Source: JBASEY01 sp964404285 (GTDB taxonomy: Bacteria; CSSED10-310). From it: a stretch of DNA of 64,000 nt. This document shows positions 34,712 to 43,583 of the stretch, piece by piece. The stretch lies in contig CAYOJK010000011.1 of assembly GCA_964404285.1 (NCBI GenBank), forward strand, positions 14,305 to 78,304, read 5' to 3'. A model generated the notes under the pieces. The model did no database searches. It was given only the letters and a program-made list of their open reading frames with translations, and was not told the origin of the DNA. How positions within the stretch are numbered: position 1 is the stretch's first letter; each line of letters starts with the position of its first letter. The translations under genes were made by a program, and so were the position numbers.

Positions 34712-35425
34712 ATGCAACCTGATCCATCAAAACTATTGAAAATGACAGGTATAACCACCTGTTTGACCGGTTTTTACGATACGCCGGATACCGAGCCTTT
34801 TGAGCCGTTCGTCGAACCTAAGGCCTGCTTTTTCGCTGCCTGGAAAGACTGGATGAACGGTAAAAGTGTGCTGCTGCGGAAAGATAAATTCGATTGCCCG
34901 GGTTCCGGTATGCATCTGTGCGGTGTGCATTCACGGTCACGAGATGAGATGTTGACGTTTTTGGTTGAAATCGAAGGTTTAAAGGCTGAAAGAGATCTGA
35001 TGGCAGAATGGTTACAGACCAATAGGTCGTATGAAATGACTCATGACAATATCGTTATCGGCCCTCTTAAACCGGATCAGTACACCTATTTGAAAAGCAT
35101 CACTTTCTGGGTCAATCCCGATCAGTTGAGCCTGTTATCGATCGGCGCTCAATACCGCACAAAACCCGGTGATCCGCCGTCTGTCCTGGCACGGTTCGGC
35201 TCGGGGTGTATGCAACTGGTCAATCTTTTCGATGACATAAAAGCGCCTCAAGCAATAATCGGCGCTACAGATATCGCTATGCGTCAACATCTGCCTCCGG
35301 ATATCTTGGCGTTCACGGTGACAAAACCGCTGTTTGAGCTGCTGTGTAGCCTGGACGAAAAAAGCTTTCTCTATAAACCGTTCTGGAAAAATCTTCAGGC
35401 GTCACGGCGATCCAATTCGCCGTAA
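34712..35425 (+). CDS. DUF169 family protein
   Basis: 237 residues. The C-terminal half has the DUF169 pattern (LARFGSGCMQLV, then GATDIAMRQHLPPDILAFTV), and Cys residues in KACFFAAWKDW and FDCPGSGMHLCG near the N-terminus are typical. Function of the family is unknown; it is common in anaerobes. Coupled to the ATP-grasp-like gene (14 nt gap) and followed by a hairpin at 35471. Confidence 0.75.
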   Translation: MQPDPSKLLKMTGITTCLTGFYDTPDTEPFEPFVEPKACFFAAWKDWMNGKSVLLRKDKFDCPGSGMHLCGVHSRSRDEMLTFLVEIEGLKAERDLMAEWLQTNRSYEMTHDNIVIGPLKPDQYTYLKSITFWVNPDQLSLLSIGAQYRTKPGDPPSVLARFGSGCMQLVNLFDDIKAPQAIIGATDIAMRQHLPPDILAFTVTKPLFELLCSLDEKSFLYKPFWKNLQASRRSNSP

Positions 35426-35470
35426 CCATAAGCGCGAAAAGCGCGTGATTTAAGCTGAACACCTTTTCTT

Positions 35471-35497
35471 AGCGGAAGATCGCCCCGATCTTCCGCT
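35471..35497 (+). terminator. Terminator-like hairpin after the DUF169 gene
   Basis: Perfect 12-bp stem AGCGGAAGATCG / CGATCTTCCGCT with a 3-nt loop. The T-run after it is poor (TTGGTATTTC), so termination may be partial or factor-assisted. Confidence 0.65.
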
Positions 35498-35560
35498 TTG
35501 GTATTTCTAAGAACAGGTTATACGGCACAAAAATTGCTTATAAGTAAATAATACTGTTCG

Positions 35561-35577
35561 CGCCTGAGTGACAGGCG
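35561..35577 (+). promoter_or_regulatory. Small hairpin in the leader of the C25 protease gene
   Basis: CGCCTG-AGTGA-CAGGCG, a perfect 6-bp stem 52 nt before the start codon. It has no T-run; a leader structure of unknown role. Confidence 0.35.
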
Positions 35578-35628
35578 TACGCGGCATATAGGGTTGATAT
35601 TCGTCAATGCAGGGGGGGAAATCGATCG

Positions 35629-38600
35629 ATGAAACGCGCTAACATTGTTTTGAGTATATGCCTGATACTGTCAGTTGTGCCGGCGATGGCACAGATGACG
35701 CATACGGTTCGCTTTGGTGAACCGGAATTGCTGGAATGGGATGTGGATGTGCCCGGTAAAGATATTACGGATCCATTCACAAAAATTCAGATGAAAAATG
35801 CTCCTTTGATGGCGCATCCCGGTGAACCGCAGATGCCGGTAAGACCGGTGACACTGCTGTTACCACAGCATGAAGCTCTTGAAAGTGTCACGGTTACTTA
35901 TAATCAATGGCAAAAAATACCCGGCTCATTTCTGCTGGCGCCCGGTCAGCACAGTTATCCGTTGAGTCAGCCGGATCTGCAGGTTTTTACTGAGCCGAAT
36001 CCGGTGATCTATAAAAACTCCAAATGGTTTCCAGAACAAAATTATTCTGAACCGCGCATTTTCTGGAGTAAAGGATATCAACTGGTCATCATCAATCTCT
36101 ATCCCGTGCGATATCAGCCTAACGACGGCAGCCTTTATGTGTCCGATTTTGCCACAGTCATCGTGAATACTGTCCCGGCGGATACACGCACCGACCGCAT
36201 TCGCTGCAGAAATCTCGAATCCGATCGGGAATGGGTTGCCGGTAAAGTCGAAAATCCCGAAATGGTGTTACAGTATCAAACAGAACCTTTGGCTTCTAAT
36301 AATGTGCTGAATCAAAATGATTATCGATACGTGATCATAACTAACAATACGTTGATCAATGCTCCCAGCCCGAACAATTTCCAAGATTTACTTGCCTTCA
36401 AAGCATCACGCGGTATCAGCGGGACGATCAAACCCATCGAAGAAATCTATTCGCAATATATGGGGGTGGATAATCAGGAGAAAATCCGCAATTTCTGTAT
36501 ATATGCATACGAAAATTGGAACACGGAATATATTTTGCTGGGCGGCGATCACCAGATTGTCCCGACACGGGGCTGTTATGCCACGGCTGAAGGATATCAG
36601 GATAATACGATACCGACGGATATGTATTTCGGCTGTTTGGATGGCAACTGGAACAGTAACGGCAACAATCGTTACGGCGAAGTTGACGATGGTCCTGGTG
36701 GTACGGAACCGGATATTTTTGCTGAACTTTTTGTCGGAAGAGCCTCTGTTGATACGACAACGCAACTACAAAATTTTGTCAGAAAAACTATCGCCTACGA
36801 AACGGATAATTATGAGGCGGGCTGGGCGAAAAACGCGTTATTGCTAGGGGAATATCTATGGCCGCAAACCTATGGCGGTGACTACATGGATGAGCTCTGG
36901 TATGGAACGGACAAATGGGGTTACACAACACCAGGTTATCCGCAAAGCTGGAATATCGATCATTTATATGAACGGGAAGGCTCCTGGGGCAGCAGCCAGC
37001 TGGCGCCGAAATTCAATTCGAACAATTTGCATTGGGTAAACCACCTGGGTCACGCCAGCGAAACCACCGTCATGAACCTGTACACGTCGAATGTCCAGAG
37101 CCTGACAAACACCCGTCCGTTTTTGGTCTATTCGCAAGGCTGTTATGCCGGCGCATTCGATACGACGGACTGTATCGCTGAATACTTTTCGTGGAGCAGC
37201 GGCGGTGCGTTCGCTGTGCTGATGAACGGCCGCTACGGCTGGGGTGAAGCGGGCTGTACGGACGGCCCGGGTCAGTATTTTCATCGCCAGTTTCATGATG
37301 CGTTTTTCACCGAAAATATCTGTGAAGTCGGTAGGATGAACGCCGATTCAAAAGAGGATAACGCCTGGTGCATGAATTATAAGGCCAATCGTTGGACCTG
37401 TTACGAAGTCAACCTGTTTGGATGCCCGCAGACACCGCTTTTCGGTTATGTTACGACACGCGGCCAAATTGCGTTCGATCAACCCGCGTATCCCAGTGAC
37501 GGAACCCTTGTGTGTATCGTCCAAGACGTGGATTTGAACCTGGATCCCAATGTTGCCGATACGGTTCAAGTCGCCTTGGTCACCGATCGAAATGATTCGG
37601 AAACACTGACACTGATCGAAACCGGACCGAACACCTGTATTTTTACAGGGTCTATCACTATCCAACCTGGTCAACCGACTCCCGGTGATAACATACTGAA
37701 TGTATGGGAAGGCGACGAAATAACAGGCGCCTATATCGACGCAAACGATGGCTTCGGCGGCATCAATGTCCCGGTCACCACGACAGCTTCGGTCGATGAT
37801 ACCTATCCGATTATCAGCAATGTCAGAGTCACATTTGTCGATGATACGAGCGCAGTGGTTTTCTGGAATACCGATGAACCTTGCGATAGCCGGGTATGGT
37901 TTGGAAAAGTCACCCCTGATCAAGAGGTCCTGGTGGAAGGACTGCAGCAAAACCATGCCGTAACATTGACGGATCTTGATGAATGTACCGGATACACGTT
38001 TTTCGTTCAATCTGCGGATGGGGCTGGAAACCTGTCCGAGAACGACAATGGAGGGACCGGTTATTCATTGACGACAATGGTGCGAATCTATGTGTTACAA
38101 GAAAATATGGATACCAATCCACACTGGACGATTACCGGTGGAGATTGGGCATTCGGGCAACCGACGGGTAACCCGAGCGGCCCGGGAGCCGACCCGACAT
38201 CGGGTTTTGACGGCCTTAATGTCTATGGCACCAATCTGAACGGCGCCTATGCGGGAGGTTCAACCCCGTATCACCTGGTCACACCGGCTCTGGACTGCTC
38301 GATGGCGTTCGGCGTTCGCCTGAGTTTTTATCGATGGCTGGCAGTCGACGGATACGATGACAACCATCAAGCCCATATCAGTGTGTCCAACAACGGAACG
38401 ACCTGGCACACGATTTTCACAAATCCATACTCCAAAATATATGATTACGCCTGGATGCGATATGAATATGATATCTCGGAATATGCTGATGGACAGCCTA
38501 ATGTTTATATTCGTTGGACAATGGGGCCGTCCGGCAGCGGATCGGTCGGCGGCTGGAATATCGACAACGTGGAAGTGTCCTATGCGGCTCCATGTAACGC

Positions 38601-40419
38601 ACCGATCCTGCGGCATCACGACCACGATATCGATGATAGCGTCGGCAATAACGACGGAATGATCAACCCCCTGGAAACGATCCTGATGGATGTTTTTGTT
38701 TGGAATACAGGTCTTGCCGGAACGAATCTGACAGGGTATCTATCGTCGACGAATCCGAATATCGTGATCACTCAGAATATGGCTGTTTTTCCGGATATTC
38801 CGGCCGGAGGTTACGGTCAGACACTGACACCGTTCGAATTTGACGTTGGTGAAGCGGCAGTCAACGAAGAAGTCATTGATTTTACCGTTACGTACTATTT
38901 CGACGGCGGGGACGGTACATTTACGTTTTATGAAACCGTTTCGGGCGCCGATATCCAGTTTGGATCGCTGACGATCAGGGATAACGGTGATCATGACGGC
39001 ATATTGGATCCCGGGGAAACCGCTACGTTGATTGTTGACCTGGAAAACCATGGCCCGATGGGATTAACCGGCGCGACCGGGACGATATCCAGTAATTATC
39101 CCGATTATCTGATTATAGTGGATGGTGAATCCGTATTTGAAAATATTGAAGGGTTTGGCTCCGGAAGCTCGGTAGCGCCTCATTTCAGGGTTCGAGCTGC
39201 ACCCAATACGCCTGATCCGACAGTGGTGACGGTGACCCTACAGCTTCAAGCAACTGAAGCGATCGCCACGGTGACATTCGACATCGAGATCACCTCGTCC
39301 AATTTCATTCGACGTTACTTCTGGGACATGGACACCAATCCTGGATGGACGACGGAAGGTTTGTGGCAGTGGGGTGTTCCGCAGGGCAACAGCGGGGATC
39401 CCACCAGTGGATATACCGGCGACAACGTCTATGGTTACAACCTTGCCGGAGCCTATACGAACAGCATGTCTGAAACCTACCTGACGACCTCTGCGATCGA
39501 TTGCACCGACCTGGAAAACGTCGAAGTGCGCTTCATGCGGTGGCTGGGTATCGAGTCCAGCACGTGGGATAAAGCGTCATTCCGAGTATCGAATAACGGC
39601 ACAAGCTGGACGACGATATGGGAGCATAGCAGCAGCACGTTTACCGATCCGGACTGGCATGCCATGACATACAATATTTCCGCTATAGCCGATGATCAAC
39701 CAACAGTTTATCTGCGTTGGGTCATGGGCACGACGGATTACAGCGTAGTGTATTGCGGCTGGAATATCGACGACGTCGAAATCTGGGCCGATAGCGACAG
39801 TGAACCATGCATCAACAACGGAGACTGCAATTTTGACGGTATGCTGTCCAGCGCTGATGCGCAGATCGCTTTCCAAATCGCGCTGGGCGTGTTTCAGCCG
39901 TCGTTTTATGAGGAGTGCGCAGCGGATTGCAACGGTGACGGTATCATCACAGTGGATGATGCGCAGCGAATTTTTATGGCGGCGCTTGAAATCACCTCAT
40001 GTGCCGATCCGCTGGATAACGATGGGCTGCTTAAACAACTGATAGAGCGAGCCGACACATGTGCTGTCGAGTTGGAGGCGACTCACATCAGTCCCGGTAT
40101 AATCGAAATTGCGCTGGTCTTGAACGACAATCAAAATGAAATTGACGCGTTTTGGCTGGAGTGTCTGGTTGACACCCGATTTACATTGTCTGAATGCCGA
40201 TTGGGTGATCTGAATCCGGATTGGCGACAGTTCGGTTGTCACCAGCCGGAGGCCGGTCGAATACGTTTGGGAGCATTTAACGATGGCTACAGTGACCCGG
40301 TGATACCCGTGGGTTCAACCGGAGTCCTGGCCTATATCACTCTGGAAGGTCCGATCGACGCATTGCTTTCCGACCAAAGTCTGCCGATCACGATTTTCCA
40401 GGTTGCGGATGATTTATAG
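35629..40419 (+). CDS. Secreted C25 (gingipain-like) cysteine protease with dockerin and cohesin-like modules
   Basis: 1596 residues with a signal peptide (LSICLILSVVPAMAQ). The C25 catalytic domain has His475 (NHLGHAS) and Cys505 (VYSQGCYAGAF), 30 apart as in gingipains. Later modules: a fibronectin-III-like domain (PIISNVRVTFVDDTSAVVFW), two beta-sandwich domains each starting with MDTNP-W and ending GWNIDDVE, and a dockerin type I pair (GDCNFDGMLSSADAQIAF, DCNGDGIITVDDAQRIF). Last is a cohesin-like domain of about 120 residues. Carrying both dockerin and cohesin-like modules in one chain is unusual. Start ATG 35629 after AGGGGGG. Likely T2SS substrate. Confidence 0.88.
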   Translation: MKRANIVLSICLILSVVPAMAQMTHTVRFGEPELLEWDVDVPGKDITDPFTKIQMKNAPLMAHPGEPQMPVRPVTLLLPQHEALESVTVTYNQWQKIPGSFLLAPGQHSYPLSQPDLQVFTEPNPVIYKNSKWFPEQNYSEPRIFWSKGYQLVIINLYPVRYQPNDGSLYVSDFATVIVNTVPADTRTDRIRCRNLESDREWVAGKVENPEMVLQYQTEPLASNNVLNQNDYRYVIITNNTLINAPSPNNFQDLLAFKASRGISGTIKPIEEIYSQYMGVDNQEKIRNFCIYAYENWNTEYILLGGDHQIVPTRGCYATAEGYQDNTIPTDMYFGCLDGNWNSNGNNRYGEVDDGPGGTEPDIFAELFVGRASVDTTTQLQNFVRKTIAYETDNYEAGWAKNALLLGEYLWPQTYGGDYMDELWYGTDKWGYTTPGYPQSWNIDHLYEREGSWGSSQLAPKFNSNNLHWVNHLGHASETTVMNLYTSNVQSLTNTRPFLVYSQGCYAGAFDTTDCIAEYFSWSSGGAFAVLMNGRYGWGEAGCTDGPGQYFHRQFHDAFFTENICEVGRMNADSKEDNAWCMNYKANRWTCYEVNLFGCPQTPLFGYVTTRGQIAFDQPAYPSDGTLVCIVQDVDLNLDPNVADTVQVALVTDRNDSETLTLIETGPNTCIFTGSITIQPGQPTPGDNILNVWEGDEITGAYIDANDGFGGINVPVTTTASVDDTYPIISNVRVTFVDDTSAVVFWNTDEPCDSRVWFGKVTPDQEVLVEGLQQNHAVTLTDLDECTGYTFFVQSADGAGNLSENDNGGTGYSLTTMVRIYVLQENMDTNPHWTITGGDWAFGQPTGNPSGPGADPTSGFDGLNVYGTNLNGAYAGGSTPYHLVTPALDCSMAFGVRLSFYRWLAVDGYDDNHQAHISVSNNGTTWHTIFTNPYSKIYDYAWMRYEYDISEYADGQPNVYIRWTMGPSGSGSVGGWNIDNVEVSYAAPCNAPILRHHDHDIDDSVGNNDGMINPLETILMDVFVWNTGLAGTNLTGYLSSTNPNIVITQNMAVFPDIPAGGYGQTLTPFEFDVGEAAVNEEVIDFTVTYYFDGGDGTFTFYETVSGADIQFGSLTIRDNGDHDGILDPGETATLIVDLENHGPMGLTGATGTISSNYPDYLIIVDGESVFENIEGFGSGSSVAPHFRVRAAPNTPDPTVVTVTLQLQATEAIATVTFDIEITSSNFIRRYFWDMDTNPGWTTEGLWQWGVPQGNSGDPTSGYTGDNVYGYNLAGAYTNSMSETYLTTSAIDCTDLENVEVRFMRWLGIESSTWDKASFRVSNNGTSWTTIWEHSSSTFTDPDWHAMTYNISAIADDQPTVYLRWVMGTTDYSVVYCGWNIDDVEIWADSDSEPCINNGDCNFDGMLSSADAQIAFQIALGVFQPSFYEECAADCNGDGIITVDDAQRIFMAALEITSCADPLDNDGLLKQLIERADTCAVELEATHISPGIIEIALVLNDNQNEIDAFWLECLVDTRFTLSECRLGDLNPDWRQFGCHQPEAGRIRLGAFNDGYSDPVIPVGSTGVLAYITLEGPIDALLSDQSLPITIFQVADDL

Positions 40420-40601
40420 GTGACTTCCGGAGCTCAACGGTTTTTAAACATCGAGCTTGGAAGGGTTCACATACGATAATGTCGAACTGGGAGGGTTATT
40501 AAAGGCGTTTCGCCGATTACCGGAAGATACGAAAATTGCGCCTTTTCAATCTTGAGAATTTCTATCAGGAGACCCTGTTTTGTTTGAGAAAGGAGAATGC
40601 T

Positions 40602-43553
40602 TTGAAAAGACATAACCTGTTCTGGAATATGGTATTATGGGGGATTGCGCTGTCGATGTTTTCGACAGGTTATGCCGCTGACCCGCGTTTCTGGGGTGGA
40701 TCACAATCAGTACTGTCACTGAAAAATGTCCCAGAATCGATCATCACGCGTCTTGAAACAGGAAATACGACCGAATTCTTTATCGTTTTATCTGAGCAGG
40801 CGGATGTATCCGGCGCCAAACAGTTCAAGCGTAAAGAAGACAAAGGGATGTATGTTTTCAAGCAATTGCGTGACGTTGCTGAACGTACTCAACCGCAAGT
40901 GATTGCCGACTTAGACCTTCATAATGCTGATATCCAGCGGTTTCATATCCAGAATATGATTTTAGTTCGGGAGGGGTTGCCGGATATGCTGTTGGCTGCG
41001 GTCAACCATGCGATGGTCTCGGCAATACGGGAAAATCTCCCTTATGAGTTTGTCGATGAACAACCGATGGCCTATCCGGACAACATGCCGGGTCGAGGAC
41101 CGGAATGGAACCTGTCGCATATCGGTATCACGGATGTCTGGGCGGAAGGTGTCACCGGCGAAGGCATCGTTGTCGCCAACCTGGACACGGGTGTCCAATG
41201 GAATCATCCTGCGTTGAAGACAAAATACCGAGGTTGGAATGGATCGACGGCGAATCATGATTACAACTGGCATGACGTCAGTTCATCGCCTAGTTCCACT
41301 CCGTATGATTCGGGGGATCACGGCACGCATACAATGGGAACCATGGTCGGTGACGACGGCGCTGGTAATCAGGTTGGGGGCGCACCCGGAGCAAAATGGA
41401 TCGCCTGCGGTCCTTTAACAGATAGCGCTGGTTTTCATGAGTGTTTCCAGTGGTTTTTAGCTCCCTATAAATTCGGTGAAAGTCCATCTCAAGGAATGCC
41501 GGACAAGGCCCCTCACGTTGTGAATAATTCGTGGGGCTGGCCGACAGGTGGGGGTGACTACCAATACGCTCCAGATATCGATGCGTTGCAGGCAGCGGGA
41601 GTTTTCATGGAATTTTCCGCCGGTAACGAAGGCGATACATGTAAGTCACTTCGCTCCCCGGGCGATTATCCACAGGTGCTGACCACCGGCGCCAGCGATG
41701 TGCAGAACCGTATTGTCAGCCGAAATTGGGCGACGTGGGGTTCGAGCCGTGGGCCGGCAAAAGCAGGTATTCCTGGAGCTCCTGATTTTATCAAACCCGA
41801 AATTGTCGCTCCTGGATATGATGTGCGCTCATGCGTGCCCGGCAACGGATACGAAGGTGGCTGGGGAGGCACCTCGATGGCCGGCCCGCACACCTGTGCG
41901 GTTGTCGCGCTGATGTGGTCGGCAGCTCCCGGGCTGATCGGTGACATCGAAACCACCCGTCAGATCATTCTTGACACCGCCTACACGCAGCCGGGTGGAG
42001 CCGGATATTGGAACCAGACCTGTGAGGGCATCAACGCCAATACCACGATTCCGAACCACGTGTGGGGATGGGGGCTGCTGGATGCATACGCCTGTTTCCA
42101 GGCACTGGCGGGCGTTTATTTGGATAAACCCGTGTATCAGCCGGATGATACAATGGTCATCACCGTTCGGGATGCAAATGCCGCGGGAATGGTTGATGTG
42201 CAGATCAAAAGCTCTATCGAAACGTCGTGGGAATACCTGACCCTTCCGCAGACCGGCAGCGGCGAGTTTTCCGGATCGTTCAACACGACATCAGGGCCGC
42301 CGGTGCATGGTGACGGAGCCGTTTCGGTGCAGCACGGCTCGACGATAACCGTGTGGTATCCGAATTTGGATTCGGATGTGGGCGCTACGGTCGATGGTCA
42401 GCCTCCAATGATTTCGAATGTGACGGTGAGCAATATCGGATCGGTATCGTTCGTGGTGAGTTGGGAAACCAATGAGCCGGCGAACAGCGTGCTCTATTAT
42501 GGAAATTTGATGCCACCGTCTCAAATGATTGAAGAAGGCCACTTGTCTGTGTCGCATCGAATACTGGTGACGGGTTTGAGCGGTGACACGGATTATTTTT
42601 TCAAAGTTCAAAGCGCCGACGCTGCTGGTAATATTGCCGTCGATGATAACGGTGGTATGTATTACACGGTCCGAACCCTGGGTCTTTTATGGGATCAGCC
42701 GGTCAGCTTATCGAGCCCCGGCCGCGTAGCGAACCAGGAATTTCCTGATTATGCCACGCATACTTCATTTGTCGCGGATGATTTTTACAATGAAGACAAA
42801 TGGTATATTTCCCAGATTTTTGTGCCGGGCGAACTTTATAACAGCGGCACGTCATTGATGAATGCGACGATGTTGCATTGGCGGATTTATGCCGATAACA
42901 ACGGGCAGCCGGTCGGGGATCCAACCGGCGGCGGCAGCGCGCCGTTCTGGAGTTTGGATTTGTCTCCTGGTGATGCAAGGGTCACCTTGATGGATGGTGA
43001 CAGCGATACCAATCTGACGCTGGATACACCGATTGTTCTGCCTTCAGGCGCCTGGTGGCTGATATTTTATCCGACGATGCATTTCGGCAATTACGGGCAA
43101 CTGGGCCGATTGTCGTCAGACACGTCAAATCTGTCTATTGCCAAGTTTATCAATCCCGGTAACGGTTTCGGCCATGGGACATCCTGGCAGAATTGGTCGG
43201 TAATGGGACCGAGTCAGCATGACGTCGCGTTTAGGCTCAGCGGTACCTATGAAAACATGGCTACGCCGACGCCGACATCAACGCCGACGCCGACGTCAAC
43301 ACCGACATCGACACCGCCTAGCCCGCCGCCGCCGACACCGGAGTGTATCAATGACGGAGACGTCAATTTTGACCAAACCTTAACGTCTGCGGATGCTCAA
43401 TTGGCATTCGAAATTGCTCTTGGATCATATTTCCCAACTTTTGTGGAGAGATGTGCGGCGGATTGTAACGGTGATGACACCGTATCATCGGCCGATGCGC
43501 AACAAATTTTTATGGCTGCGCTGGGTGCAGATTCCTGCGTTGACCCGGTGTAG
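40602..43553 (+). CDS. Secreted S8 subtilisin-like protease with dockerin (copy 1)
   Basis: 983 residues from TTG 40602 (AAAGGAG 6 nt upstream); the frame extends further but only the TTG gives a normal signal peptide. A propeptide-like region (FFIVLSEQADVSGAKQF) precedes the catalytic triad Asp195 (NLDTGV), His240 (DHGTHTMG) and Ser425 (GGTSMAGPH), with the oxyanion Asn in SAGNEG. A fibronectin-III-like domain, a unique beta domain and a TPTPTSTP linker follow. The dockerin is GDVNFDQTLTSADAQLAF with DCNGDDTVSSADAQQIF. It lies 30 nt before a close paralog. Confidence 0.92.
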   Translation: MKRHNLFWNMVLWGIALSMFSTGYAADPRFWGGSQSVLSLKNVPESIITRLETGNTTEFFIVLSEQADVSGAKQFKRKEDKGMYVFKQLRDVAERTQPQVIADLDLHNADIQRFHIQNMILVREGLPDMLLAAVNHAMVSAIRENLPYEFVDEQPMAYPDNMPGRGPEWNLSHIGITDVWAEGVTGEGIVVANLDTGVQWNHPALKTKYRGWNGSTANHDYNWHDVSSSPSSTPYDSGDHGTHTMGTMVGDDGAGNQVGGAPGAKWIACGPLTDSAGFHECFQWFLAPYKFGESPSQGMPDKAPHVVNNSWGWPTGGGDYQYAPDIDALQAAGVFMEFSAGNEGDTCKSLRSPGDYPQVLTTGASDVQNRIVSRNWATWGSSRGPAKAGIPGAPDFIKPEIVAPGYDVRSCVPGNGYEGGWGGTSMAGPHTCAVVALMWSAAPGLIGDIETTRQIILDTAYTQPGGAGYWNQTCEGINANTTIPNHVWGWGLLDAYACFQALAGVYLDKPVYQPDDTMVITVRDANAAGMVDVQIKSSIETSWEYLTLPQTGSGEFSGSFNTTSGPPVHGDGAVSVQHGSTITVWYPNLDSDVGATVDGQPPMISNVTVSNIGSVSFVVSWETNEPANSVLYYGNLMPPSQMIEEGHLSVSHRILVTGLSGDTDYFFKVQSADAAGNIAVDDNGGMYYTVRTLGLLWDQPVSLSSPGRVANQEFPDYATHTSFVADDFYNEDKWYISQIFVPGELYNSGTSLMNATMLHWRIYADNNGQPVGDPTGGGSAPFWSLDLSPGDARVTLMDGDSDTNLTLDTPIVLPSGAWWLIFYPTMHFGNYGQLGRLSSDTSNLSIAKFINPGNGFGHGTSWQNWSVMGPSQHDVAFRLSGTYENMATPTPTSTPTPTSTPTSTPPSPPPPTPECINDGDVNFDQTLTSADAQLAFEIALGSYFPTFVERCAADCNGDDTVSSADAQQIFMAALGADSCVDPV

Positions 43554-43583
43554 CCCACTACTAACTAGGGGGAGCTTTACATT

